A stretch of DNA of 64,000 nt, taken from NCBI GenBank assembly GCA_023369685.1, contig SACZ01000002.1, positions 372,001 through 436,000 of the forward strand. Direction: 5' to 3'. The notes under the pieces were generated by a model. It worked only from the letters and a program-made list of their open reading frames with translations. It was not told where the DNA came from and made no database searches. Positions 36,114 through 44,871 of the stretch are shown here, in pieces (positions within the stretch are counted from its first letter, which is position 1; each line of letters begins with the position of its first letter). Source of the stretch: Prolixibacteraceae bacterium JC049. Lineage in GTDB: Bacteria > Bacteroidota > Bacteroidia > Bacteroidales > Prolixibacteraceae. The position numbers and the translations under genes were made by a program.

Positions 36114-36719
36114 ATGTCGAAGAAAGTTGCGCATATTATATCAATCATTTTTCATCCGTTTTTAATTCCATCACTTGGTTTCTTTTTATTGATGAAATCG
36201 ACTGGTTACATGGCATTCATTCCGCCAAAATACAAGCAACTAATTCTTTTGATTACCTTCTTTACAACTTGTGTACTTCCCATTCTGACATTAGCCGTAA
36301 TGAGTATCTGGAGTAAGTTCAGCATGAGCATGACCACTGCTCGTGAACGACTATTCCCTTTGCTTCTGACTGCTTGTTTCTATTACCTGGGATATACCAT
36401 GTTAGGCCGAATTCCTGTATCTGGAATATTCAGAATATACCTATTGGCCGCAATGATGGTGATCTTACTTACACTAATGATTTCGACCTTTTGGAAGATA
36501 AGCTTACATATGGCAGGAATTGGAGGCTTATTAGGTGCAATTCTGGCACTTGCTTTTCGATTTGCCTTGAACCCAATAGCTGTAATAATAGGAATGATTG
36601 TAGCTTGTGGATTGGTTGGTTTTTCCAGAATTTATTTAGAAAAACATAACCCGGCACAAGTATATACCGGGTTTGGTCTGGGAGTATCTGTAATGTACTT
36701 AATTGTCTATTTTATTTAG
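36114..36719 (+). CDS. Polytopic membrane protein, distantly PAP2-like
   Basis: A 201-residue inner-membrane protein with about six hydrophobic helices. The phrase ISLHMAGIGG recalls a degenerate PAP2 phosphatase motif, but the first PAP2 signature (Kx6RP) is not seen, so no enzymatic role is claimed. The open frame extends upstream from a TTG at 36045; I prefer the ATG at 36114 because it starts MSKKVAHI before the first helix. Its stop overlaps the end of the convergent SPOR gene by 8 nt. Confidence 0.7.
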   Translation: MSKKVAHIISIIFHPFLIPSLGFFLLMKSTGYMAFIPPKYKQLILLITFFTTCVLPILTLAVMSIWSKFSMSMTTARERLFPLLLTACFYYLGYTMLGRIPVSGIFRIYLLAAMMVILLTLMISTFWKISLHMAGIGGLLGAILALAFRFALNPIAVIIGMIVACGLVGFSRIYLEKHNPAQVYTGFGLGVSVMYLIVYFI

Positions 36720-37116
36720 TCAAGACCCAAGCTTTCAAGAAATCTTTATCGGTCTTCTGAAGCTCTACCAACGCATTATCGGCTGCTTTCTTTTCATCGA
36801 ATGACTTTACTGCTAAACGGTACCAGCCATCATCGTTTTTCATTACAATACCTGGTTTTAGTCCTTTTTCTTTGAAGTATACGCTTCTCTCTTTTGCAAA
36901 GCTTTCAACAGTGTAACTTCCTACAACAATAAAGTATTTGTCATCTAAATTTACACCTTCGTCAATTACGACTGGTTCTGGCTCTGGTTGAACTTCAGGA
37001 ACAGTATCCTTTTTCACCTCCACAACTTGAACTTGGGGCTCTTCAACTTTTTTCTTTTTACAAGAGTAAGTACAAAGTAAAGCAGTCGCAGTAAGTAAAA
37101 GTAAAGTCTTCTTCAT
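36712..37116 (-). CDS. SPOR-domain lipoprotein
   Basis: A 134-residue lipoprotein (lipobox ending in CTYSC, Cys19). A Lys/Glu/Pro-rich linker of about 40 residues leads to a SPOR domain (about 60-132; KYFIVVGSYTVESFAKE and DGWYRLAVKSFDEKKAADNAL). SPOR domains bind denuded glycan strands of peptidoglycan, often at the division site. A periplasmic cell-wall-binding role is therefore likely. It converges on the membrane-protein gene and overlaps it by 8 nt at the stops. Confidence 0.88.
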   Translation of the reverse strand: MKKTLLLLTATALLCTYSCKKKKVEEPQVQVVEVKKDTVPEVQPEPEPVVIDEGVNLDDKYFIVVGSYTVESFAKERSVYFKEKGLKPGIVMKNDDGWYRLAVKSFDEKKAADNALVELQKTDKDFLKAWVLTK

Positions 37117-37221
37117 GGCTTTTAAAAAATAAATGTTCTATTATCCTTTTGAACGGGGTCTTTAATTCGTCCAAATGTACAAATAAAAAAATGAATTCCA
37201 GTTGGTTAATATTGAATATCA

Positions 37222-37257
37222 CAAAAAAGAGGATAGCTGAAATAACAACTATCCTCT
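37222..37257 (-). terminator. Terminator after the response-regulator gene
   Basis: A 9-bp perfect stem (agaggatag 37228-37236, ctatcctct 37249-37257) is followed on the minus strand by six T. It lies 24 nt from the stop at 37281. Confidence 0.85.
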
Positions 37258-37280
37258 TCGAGATATGATAAAAGAAAGTA

Positions 37281-37985
37281 CTACTCGACGAACTTGTAGC
37301 CAATTCCTTTTAGAGTTTTAATATGTTCATTACCGATTTTTTCACGAAGCTTTCTAATGTGAACATCGATTGTGCGATCACCAACAATTACATTATCGCC
37401 CCACACGTTGAAGTAAATCTCCTCGCGAGTAAATACCTTACCTGGCTTAGAAACCAAAAGAGAAAGTAATTCGAACTCTTTTCTTGGAAGAACCATTTCT
37501 TCGTTGTTGGTACGAATCAAATAGCGCTCTTTATCAATTTCAATGTCTCCAACACGAATGGTTGAACTAGAAGTAGGTTCGCCATTCGGACTAACAACAC
37601 CGCTAGATGTACGCTTAAGCAATGCTTTTACTCTACTTACCAATACTTTTGGTCGAATAGGTTTAGTAATGTAGTCATCGGCACCAGCTTCAAAACCTGC
37701 AATCTGTGAATAGTCTTCACCTCTGGCAGTTAAAAAAGTAATGATTGTACTTTGCAATGATGGAATCTTACGCATCTCTTCGCAAGCAGCAATACCATCC
37801 ATTTCTGGCATCATTACATCCAGGATGATCAAATCTGGTTGTTTCTTTTCTGCTACTTTAATAGCTTCTTTACCATTCTGAGCAGTATACACTTTATATC
37901 CTTCACGTTCAAGATTGTAGCTAATGAATTCTAGAATATCCACTTCATCATCTACCAAAAGGATCTTATTTCTATTATCATCCAT
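37281..37985 (-). CDS. PhoB/OmpR-family response regulator
   Basis: A 234-residue two-component regulator. Receiver domain (about 6-122): acidic pocket DDE, phospho-acceptor Asp in LIILDVMMPEMDG, conserved Thr/Ser in FLTARG and Lys in YITKPIRP. A winged-helix OmpR/PhoB DNA-binding domain follows (about 140-234), with the ending GDRTIDVHIRKLREKIG and LKGIGYKF. It is encoded after the PhoR-like kinase on the same strand, and a PiT phosphate carrier gene lies on the other side of the kinase. A role in phosphate control is inferred only from this context. Confidence 0.9.
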   Translation of the reverse strand: MDDNRNKILLVDDEVDILEFISYNLEREGYKVYTAQNGKEAIKVAEKKQPDLIILDVMMPEMDGIAACEEMRKIPSLQSTIITFLTARGEDYSQIAGFEAGADDYITKPIRPKVLVSRVKALLKRTSSGVVSPNGEPTSSSTIRVGDIEIDKERYLIRTNNEEMVLPRKEFELLSLLVSKPGKVFTREEIYFNVWGDNVIVGDRTIDVHIRKLREKIGNEHIKTLKGIGYKFVE

Positions 37986-38035
37986 AGTCTTTGAGTTTTC
38001 CTAGTGTAAATTAACGATTATCCATCCCATTACTG

Positions 38036-38084
38036 GTTAACAATCGATAATAAAAATAGTACATTTTTGTTACAGTTAACAATC
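38036..38084. repeat. Direct repeat gttaacaatc upstream of the regulator
   Basis: Two identical 10-bp copies (38036-38045 and 38075-38084) lie 39 bp apart in the 122-bp gap between kinase and regulator genes. A related gttaaca occurs in the divergent region before the phosphate carrier (39287-39293). They could be binding sites. Confidence 0.35.
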
Positions 38085-38107
38085 TGCCCTATTTTATATT
38101 GTTTTCC

Positions 38108-39148
38108 TTAAATTCCTTTTTTCAATGTAAATGTGAAAGTAGTTCCCTGGTCTGGTACACTTTTCACATTAATAGTTTGCTTGTGCGCTTCAATAATATG
38201 TTTCACTATCGCTAGACCAAGTCCAGTACCTCCTTGCTCTCTGGATCTACTCTTATCGACACGATAAAAACGTTCGAAAATACGAGGCAAATAATCTTGC
38301 TCCATTCCAATACCATTATCAGTAACTTCAACCAACACATTATCGTCCATATCGAAAAAGCCAATTTTCACATAGCCCTTTTTCTTACCGTACTTAATAG
38401 CATTGGTTACCAGGTTAGATAACACTTCGAAGATGCGTTTCTTATCGGCATTCACCATTATTGGCTTATCTGTGCGTGTGTAAATCTCTAAATCAATTTT
38501 TCGCTGTTTTGCCAGCATATATTCAATATCAATTACCTCTTCTGCCAGCTTCACCAGGTTAAAATCAGAACGATTTATCTTTAGCTCTCCTGACTCCAAC
38601 TTACTGATCGACTCTAAATCCTCAACAATCGAAATCATTCTATCGATACTTTTCTCTGTTCTTTCCAGATAGAAACGGTTGATTTTCGAGTCATCTAAAC
38701 CACCTTCCAATAGGGTTAGAATATATCCTTGAATATTAAAAATTGGAGTCTTCAACTCGTGAGAAACGTTACCAATAAATTCTTTACGATACTTCTCCAG
38801 ATCTTTCAAACGAGCAATCTCTTTCTCCTTTGTATTGGTCCAGATTTTCACCTCTTCATTTACTGCTGAAATAATGTTTGAATTGGCTTCAGCATTTGAA
38901 AGTTTCTTCTTTGAATCCTGTGTTGCTCCGCGAACAGCTTTATAAATAGGTTGAATTTTCTGATAGATATAATGATTCAGCATATACTGAACAAATAGAA
39001 ATGAGATGGCAAAGAACAAAGGCGCCAATAATACCATTCCTAAAATTACATTCTCAAGATAGTGAGCGAGGAAAAAGAAAATTACTCCAATCCCCGAAAG
39101 CGATAATGCAATATAGATTGCCAGTTGTCTTGCTGAATAAGTCTTCAT
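38108..39148 (-). CDS. Sensor histidine kinase, PhoR-like
   Basis: A 346-residue inner-membrane kinase with two membrane helices (about 10-27 and 31-53) and little periplasmic sequence, as in PhoR. A HAMP-like linker follows, then HisKA with the His in SHELKTPIFN and a HATPase domain (NLVTNAIKYGKKKG, DNGIGM, GGTGLGLAIVKHI). It most likely phosphorylates the regulator encoded 122 nt downstream. The near absence of a periplasmic domain suggests it senses the state of a membrane partner. It is divergent from the PiT carrier gene. Confidence 0.9.
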   Translation of the reverse strand: MKTYSARQLAIYIALSLSGIGVIFFFLAHYLENVILGMVLLAPLFFAISFLFVQYMLNHYIYQKIQPIYKAVRGATQDSKKKLSNAEANSNIISAVNEEVKIWTNTKEKEIARLKDLEKYRKEFIGNVSHELKTPIFNIQGYILTLLEGGLDDSKINRFYLERTEKSIDRMISIVEDLESISKLESGELKINRSDFNLVKLAEEVIDIEYMLAKQRKIDLEIYTRTDKPIMVNADKKRIFEVLSNLVTNAIKYGKKKGYVKIGFFDMDDNVLVEVTDNGIGMEQDYLPRIFERFYRVDKSRSREQGGTGLGLAIVKHIIEAHKQTINVKSVPDQGTTFTFTLKKGI

Positions 39149-39214
39149 AGTAACACTTCTTAAAATTTAGATCATCTAATTTCTGAAGTGCGAAGTTAAG
39201 AGATATTAAACTAA

Positions 39215-39222
39215 CAAACTTA
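39215..39222 (-). promoter_or_regulatory. Putative -7 element for the kinase gene
   Basis: The minus strand reads TAAGTTTG, fitting TAnnTTTG. The leader would be about 60 nt. The -33 position is only T-rich. Confidence 0.4.
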
Positions 39223-39370
39223 ATGATTCATGTAAAAAAATAATGAAGCTTTATCTTAAATTTTTGTAACACCCAATTGATCTTTAGTTAACATTTTTTT
39301 AATATCTTAAAGGTCTCGTGCATAGGGAATAAACCTATTTTCGCAACGTTCAAATGAAAAGATTAAGAGC

Positions 39371-41641
39371 ATGGAATCGTTTTATTTAATTCTTGTGGTC
39401 GTATTGTTCGCGTTAGCAATTTCCGACCTCATTGTGGGAGTCAGCAACGATGCTGTAAACTTCCTGAATTCGGCAATCGGATCTAAAGCCGCGCCAAAAT
39501 GGTTGATATTCTTAGTGGCCAGTCTTGGTGTTTTAGTTGGAGCCACCTTCTCTAGTGGTATGATGGAAGTGGCTCGAAAAGGAATTTTCCATCCCGACAT
39601 GTTTTACTTCTCCGAAATCATGACCATCTTCCTGGCGGTGATGATTACCGACGTAATTCTGTTGGATATGTTTAACACTTTGGGACTTCCTACCTCAACT
39701 ACCGTATCTATTGTATTTGAGTTACTTGGATCGGCCGTAGCAGTCTCTATCATCAAAATTAAATCGATGAGTGGAGAAATGTCAGAGTTAGCTCAATACA
39801 TTAACTCAGACAAAGCACTGGCAATCATCTCCGGAATTCTACTTTCTGTGATTATTGCATTTGCAGTTGGAGCTGCAGTTCAGTACATTTCACGATTGGT
39901 TTTCACCTTTCAGTACGACAAGAAATTAAAGTATTATGGTTCAATATTTGGCGGTTTAGCAATTGCCGCTATTACCTATTTCATTCTTATAAAAGGAATG
40001 AAAGGTTCTTCATTTGCTGCTATTGAAGTAGCTGATGGAGTTACTATTAAGAAATGGGTTGGAGACAATACTATTAAGCTTATCTTCTTCAGTTTCCTAG
40101 GATGGACACTGGTAATGGAGGTGCTGAAAAGCTTGTTTAAAGTAAATATCCTTAAGCTTATTGTATTGGTTGGAACATTTGCACTGGCAATGGCCTTTGC
40201 TGGAAACGACCTTGTAAACTTTATTGGTGTACCACTAGCCGGATTTAAATCATTCCAGGCATGGGCAGCTTCAGGAGTTGGTCCGGATGCCTTCTCAATG
40301 GCTATGCTGAAAGGAAAAGTGGGCACTCCTACTTATATGTTATTAATCTCAGGATTAGTAATGATCATCACGCTTATTGCATCTAGAAAAGCACGTTCGG
40401 TAGTAGCAACTACCATCAACTTATCTCGTCAGGATGAAGGAGATGAGCGCTTTGGATCCAACTTTATCTCACGTTTATTAGTAAGAAACACGATGTCATT
40501 CAACAAACGACTAAGAAAGGTAATGCCTGCGGTTGTTGTTTCTGGCATTGAAAGACGTTTCGAACCAGTACAATTGACACAAGAGCAAGAAGAAGACGAA
40601 GACCGTCCGGCATTTGACTTAATTCGTGCAGCTTGTAACTTGGTTGTTGCCAGTATTCTTATCTCAATTGGTACGTCGTTAAAACTCCCACTTTCTACCA
40701 CATATGTAACTTTCATGGTTGCAATGGGTACATCGTTGGCCGACAGAGCCTGGGATAGAGAAAGTGCTGTTTACCGTATCTCTGGTGTATTTACCGTTGT
40801 TGGAGGTTGGTTTATGACTGCATTTGTAGCCTTTTCGGTTGCAGCAATTGTGGCATCGGCCATTGCACTTGGAGGTAAATTCATGGTATTTGTATTCGTT
40901 GGAATAGCCATCTTCATGGTTATTAGAACACACATCATTTTCAAGAAAAAAGAAAATGGAGCAGAAGAAGATGACGAATTTACAGAACCAAATATCAATA
41001 CACAGAAAGTTCTGGAAAGAAGTCAGCGTCATTCAATTAGTGGATTCATCTATGCATCGAAAGCATTCGAATTGGCACTGAATGGATTCTTCGCAGAAGA
41101 TCGCTCAACCATTAAAGAAGCATTGGCAGAAATTGATGAGTTCAACGTGAAGTCGAAAAAGCATAAGAACAACATCTATAAAGCAATTCAGCGTCTACAA
41201 GCCGATTCGGTTGAAACAGGACACTATTACGTACAGGTTCACGACTACTTAAGAGAACTTTCCCACTCTATCAGCTATACCGTTCGTCCAATTTATCACC
41301 ATGTTGATAATAACCACAAACCATTAGCTGAAGCACAAATTGAAGAGCTAAAAGGTTTTGCAACAGATCTAAGTGCTTTCTTCAACGAAGGTCTACACAT
41401 GTTGAAAGAAGAGAAGTTTGAGGCATGCCAAGAGCTTATCAACAAGCAAGCGGGCTTACTTGAAAAGCTAGACACTATGGAAAGAGCTCAGATTAAACGA
41501 ATCAAGAAAAAAGAGGTGAATACACGTAATTCTATCTTGTATTTCAACTTAATTTCTGAAACGAAAAACGTGTTACTAAACGCCATCAACCTGGCTAAGT
41601 CACAACGCGATTTCGTACAGCATACCACTGAGGAATCATAA
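39371..41641 (+). CDS. PiT-family inorganic phosphate transporter with PhoU-like tail
   Basis: A 756-residue inner-membrane protein. Two conserved PiT half-signatures are visible: VGVSNDAVNFLNSAIGS near residue 23 and FAGNDLVNFIGVPLAGF near residue 276, both with the NDxxN/F pattern that binds phosphate. About ten membrane helices follow one another, with an acidic cytoplasmic loop (TQEQEEDEDR) in the middle. From about residue 545 there is a long helical cytoplasmic tail (RHSISGFIYASKAFELALNGF and onwards) of PhoU/DUF47 look. The transporter moves phosphate with H+ or Na+. The fused tail may tie activity to regulation. Confidence 0.9.
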   Translation: MESFYLILVVVLFALAISDLIVGVSNDAVNFLNSAIGSKAAPKWLIFLVASLGVLVGATFSSGMMEVARKGIFHPDMFYFSEIMTIFLAVMITDVILLDMFNTLGLPTSTTVSIVFELLGSAVAVSIIKIKSMSGEMSELAQYINSDKALAIISGILLSVIIAFAVGAAVQYISRLVFTFQYDKKLKYYGSIFGGLAIAAITYFILIKGMKGSSFAAIEVADGVTIKKWVGDNTIKLIFFSFLGWTLVMEVLKSLFKVNILKLIVLVGTFALAMAFAGNDLVNFIGVPLAGFKSFQAWAASGVGPDAFSMAMLKGKVGTPTYMLLISGLVMIITLIASRKARSVVATTINLSRQDEGDERFGSNFISRLLVRNTMSFNKRLRKVMPAVVVSGIERRFEPVQLTQEQEEDEDRPAFDLIRAACNLVVASILISIGTSLKLPLSTTYVTFMVAMGTSLADRAWDRESAVYRISGVFTVVGGWFMTAFVAFSVAAIVASAIALGGKFMVFVFVGIAIFMVIRTHIIFKKKENGAEEDDEFTEPNINTQKVLERSQRHSISGFIYASKAFELALNGFFAEDRSTIKEALAEIDEFNVKSKKHKNNIYKAIQRLQADSVETGHYYVQVHDYLRELSHSISYTVRPIYHHVDNNHKPLAEAQIEELKGFATDLSAFFNEGLHMLKEEKFEACQELINKQAGLLEKLDTMERAQIKRIKKKEVNTRNSILYFNLISETKNVLLNAINLAKSQRDFVQHTTEES

Positions 41642-41664
41642 TTTGAAACCCAGATATACAGTTG

Positions 41665-41698
41665 AGCCGTCGGTAATTTATTTATCGGCGGCTTTTTT
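41665..41698 (+). terminator. Terminator after the PiT gene
   Basis: The stem agccgtcgg / tcggcggct (two wobble pairs) is followed by a T-run. Confidence 0.8.
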
Positions 41699-42050
41699 AT
41701 ATTAATAAAGTTAATAGGTGTAATGGTTACAAAGTATGTAGAAGCAACAAACAAAAAGTTATTTTATTCTATCACTTTTACTTCTCCAAATTAAACAACA
41801 TTAAAATACTTTATTAACTAATTTTTAATTTGTATATTGAAGATCGATTACTATAGCGAATCTTTTATACAAATGGGATTCACTAGGCGAAGCTGTATCA
41901 TATGATTCATTTATGCCCCTCCCCAAAGTGTAATTCAAATTCTATAATCAGCTGACTTGACATCATATAGTCACCTGTATTACTTTCCTTCTTATCCATC
42001 TGTTCAAGATGGAATAACGAATATCAGAACCACTTTTCTACGAGGCATTT

Positions 42051-42069
42051 AGATTAGATAATCTAATCT
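42051..42069. promoter_or_regulatory. 19-bp near-perfect palindrome (candidate operator)
   Basis: agattagat and atctaatct flank a single central base, so it cannot form a good hairpin but is a typical shape for a dimeric regulator site. Confidence 0.4.
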
Positions 42070-42090
42070 TATCTCTTTTAATTATGGAAT

Positions 42091-42123
42091 TGTTAGATGA
42101 CTGTACCACTAATACATCTAACA
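42091..42123. promoter_or_regulatory. Second inverted repeat with 15-nt spacer
   Basis: A perfect 9-bp repeat (tgttagatg at 42091-42099 and catctaaca at 42115-42123). It shares TTAGAT with the palindrome 22 nt upstream, so the two could be related regulator sites or a leader hairpin. Confidence 0.45.
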
Positions 42124-42371
42124 TTTAAGAAGTTGGAACTGAGGCGTGAAGTTTTCCATAACCATTTTATTACCCCGCTACAAAACCAATTGTTTACAAA
42201 CAACTGGAGACACTAATTTATTACCCTTATAATACAATCTCCCCAAATACTTCCTTCTCTAAATCACTATGAGTAAAGCAAGACAAAAGTCTTATGAAAA
42301 CCAACTGACCTGCACAGGATTAAAGTAGGGGCAAAACGAATAGCCATATATTCGAATAATTCTTTATAGTG

Positions 42372-43727
42372 ATGGATTTAAAAGAAAAAACCTCCAGTTT
42401 TCTGGATTTAGAAAAAATGGATCCTATTCAAATGGGATTCTGGGTACCTAATCGTGTATGGGCAACAGCCAAGTTTTTGGTTCCTCTTCGAAAAAGCATT
42501 GCCAGGAAAAGAGAAATGGGGACACTAGCTCCAATGCTACCTGAAATTTTAACCTTTAAAAATTGGGTTACTCACAATAGTATTTATCGTATGTGGGTTA
42601 ACTCAATGATTGAACAGTCCAATGCATACATAAGAAGTTTGGATGAAAGAACCCGAGAAGAAATTCTAGGTGACGGTGATGCTATTTGGATTGAAAGCTA
42701 CGACAGTTTCTTTGAAATTATCAATGAAATCATCTCCACTTCTCCATCGTTTAACGATACTGCAATGGTAGGAACTCCACTAAACGGTTTTTTAGCTGTC
42801 TCGATGGCAACTAAGGCTGGTGTTGCATTATTTCATGACCAAACATTTAATCAGCAATTTAAAAAAGTATTGGATGCGTGGAACGCATTTCTAAAGAGCA
42901 GTAAATCGTTAGACAAACTTGATATTAATGATCCTGAAAAAGAGGGTTCATGGATTTCAAGAGCAGCATGGGCTGCAGGTGTATGGGATCAAATGCAATA
43001 CGATCGAAGACTTCCTGGTTATGGATTCGATTCTTGGAACTCATTCTTTATCCGAAAATTTATTCCAGGAGCCAGACCATTCCATGGAACCTCTCGCGAT
43101 ATAAATATAGGTTGTGAAACAACACCTTGGCAGTTCTCTGAAGACATTTCAATGGAATCAGATTTCTGGATCAAAGATGTCAACTATTCATTGCTTGATC
43201 TATTTGCTGGTCGCAAACAATGGGCTAATCTATTTGATCAAGGAACGTTGTATCAGGGATTCTTATCAGCAACACATTATCATCGCTGGAATTCTCCTAT
43301 TGACGGTGAAATTATCTGCTCATGGGTAGAACCTGGAACCTATTTTGCTCAACGTCCGGGACAGGGAGAAGGAAAAGGAACATGGGAAGGGACTGAATCA
43401 CAACCATATCTGGGACATGTCGCTGCTCGTGCAATATTTATCTTCAAACACCCAGAGTGCGGTTACATTGGGTTGTTATGTATTGGAATGGTAGAAGTAT
43501 CCACATGTATAATCGAAGGACAATTCATTGTTAATGAAGGAGATCAACCAGTAACAGTAAGAAAAGGACAAGAAATTGGGCACTTCGAATTTGGAGGTTC
43601 AACCCATGTAATGGTATTCCAAAAAGACAAGGTCGAAATAGCAAGATGGGCCCAAGAAGCTATCAATCTCAGGAAAAGGGAGAAACCTATTGAGATGGGA
43701 ACAATTATAGCTCGCCCCAAACGATAA
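42372..43727 (+). CDS. Phosphatidylserine decarboxylase-like pyruvoyl enzyme (PF12588-type N-terminus)
   Basis: A 451-residue protein. The N-terminal third matches the PSDC (PF12588) type of extension; the C-terminal part is a phosphatidylserine decarboxylase fold with NSFFIRKFIPGARP, the His motif THYHRWNSPIDG, and the self-cleavage site FEFGGSTHV, in which Ser410 should become the pyruvoyl group. PSD-like enzymes with this extra N-terminal domain include fungal tryptophan decarboxylases of the PsiD kind, so a soluble amino-acid decarboxylase is as likely as a lipid enzyme. There is no membrane segment. A GTG directly before the ATG is an alternative start. It is the first gene of the cassette. 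Confidence 0.8.
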   Translation: MDLKEKTSSFLDLEKMDPIQMGFWVPNRVWATAKFLVPLRKSIARKREMGTLAPMLPEILTFKNWVTHNSIYRMWVNSMIEQSNAYIRSLDERTREEILGDGDAIWIESYDSFFEIINEIISTSPSFNDTAMVGTPLNGFLAVSMATKAGVALFHDQTFNQQFKKVLDAWNAFLKSSKSLDKLDINDPEKEGSWISRAAWAAGVWDQMQYDRRLPGYGFDSWNSFFIRKFIPGARPFHGTSRDINIGCETTPWQFSEDISMESDFWIKDVNYSLLDLFAGRKQWANLFDQGTLYQGFLSATHYHRWNSPIDGEIICSWVEPGTYFAQRPGQGEGKGTWEGTESQPYLGHVAARAIFIFKHPECGYIGLLCIGMVEVSTCIIEGQFIVNEGDQPVTVRKGQEIGHFEFGGSTHVMVFQKDKVEIARWAQEAINLRKREKPIEMGTIIARPKR

Positions 43728-43761
43728 AATAAAATCATCACCTTTTAAAATCTAGAATATC

Positions 43762-44742
43762 ATGAAAATAACTCACCTTTATTTGATAGTTATTTTGTCT
43801 TTCAGCTTTCTGTTGGCATTCAGTAGCAAATCAACCGGTTGTACTGCCTTCATGATCAAAACCAAAGACGGAGTAGTTACTGGTAGAACCATGGACTATA
43901 GTCGACCTTCGGTTTACACAACAAAAGTTTATAAACCAGGCAAGGTCATTCAATCAGTTTATGAACCTCAGTCTCCACTTGCTCCATTCGCTTGGAAAGT
44001 GGCACATGAATTTATAACGGTTAATAATGTTCTGAGTGAACCCCAAGGTTATTTAGTGGCTTTCGAAGGTATGAATAAAGCAGGAATAGCCATTAGTGGA
44101 AATCTGGCCGGAGCAGAATACCCACATGATAATCCTGACAAACCCACTCTATCTGCAGATGATATTGTTCGTTATATTCTTTCGCTGGCATCTAACTTAG
44201 ATGAAGTAAAAGATCTCTTTACTTCAATCAACATTGTAAGCAAATGGAAATATCATTACATCATCTATGACAAAACGGGCAATAGTTTAGTGGTTGAATT
44301 CAATGGAGGTAAAGCTCTGTTTTATAAGAATAAGACACCAATAATGACCAACAACCCAAACATTCCTTATCAGTTGGCCAATTTGAATAACTATGCTAAC
44401 CTGAAAAACTACAATCCTCAATCCATAACTCCCGAAAGTGGAAATCAGTTCCATGGTGCCGGCATGTTCGGACTTCCTGGCAATTGGATGTCTCCGGGAC
44501 GTTTTGTTCGGGGATACTTCATGATTAAAGAGGGAGAAAAATATGTTTCGAACATAAAAGAGGCTATAAATCTCGCTTCAAAAATTATTGAATCTGTTAG
44601 TTTAATTAAAGGTATTGATTTAGGGAAATCAGCCACATCGAATCCAATTTATACGCAAATACAAATCGTTAAAGATCTGAAAAACAATAAAATTTATTTG
44701 AAAAGATATAACGAATTTCAATGGACCGAAGTGGCTTACTAG
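43762..44742 (+). CDS. Exported linear amide C-N hydrolase (choloylglycine hydrolase/penicillin V acylase family)
   Basis: A 326-residue Ntn-hydrolase. A signal peptide ends so that Cys27 (STGCTAF) can become the N-terminal nucleophile after processing. GRTMDYS with the catalytic Arg, MTNNPNIPYQL with the Asn and the later PGRFVRG are typical of the family. Such enzymes cleave amide bonds of bile-salt conjugates, penicillin V, N-acyl homoserine lactones or N-acyl amines. It probably acts in the periplasm or outside. It lies 34 nt after the decarboxylase gene. Confidence 0.87.
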   Translation: MKITHLYLIVILSFSFLLAFSSKSTGCTAFMIKTKDGVVTGRTMDYSRPSVYTTKVYKPGKVIQSVYEPQSPLAPFAWKVAHEFITVNNVLSEPQGYLVAFEGMNKAGIAISGNLAGAEYPHDNPDKPTLSADDIVRYILSLASNLDEVKDLFTSINIVSKWKYHYIIYDKTGNSLVVEFNGGKALFYKNKTPIMTNNPNIPYQLANLNNYANLKNYNPQSITPESGNQFHGAGMFGLPGNWMSPGRFVRGYFMIKEGEKYVSNIKEAINLASKIIESVSLIKGIDLGKSATSNPIYTQIQIVKDLKNNKIYLKRYNEFQWTEVAY

Positions 44743-44871
44743 AAGTTCAAATAAACTAAAACCTCACCCTCTTACCACTTTCCAATCGAAGCAATACAAA
44801 CACCAGTTATTTATTCATTTTGCAACAAGTAAAACATCCCATTTAAATTCACATTTAAAAATTTTAATCAC

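Larger units (their letters stand above)
41700..42371. other. Long AT-rich intergenic region before the five-gene cassette
   Basis: This stretch of about 670 bp has no credible ORF. It carries two inverted repeats (next entries). No TAnnTTTG with a -33 box could be identified with confidence. Confidence 0.6.

Noticed and set aside
40679-41032. Minus-strand ORF of 117 codons
   Set aside because: It is an antisense shadow of the PiT transporter gene with low-complexity Asn/His/Cys content.
41488-41754. Small minus-strand ORF over the end of the PiT gene
   Set aside because: It crosses the transporter gene and its terminator and shows no protein-like features.
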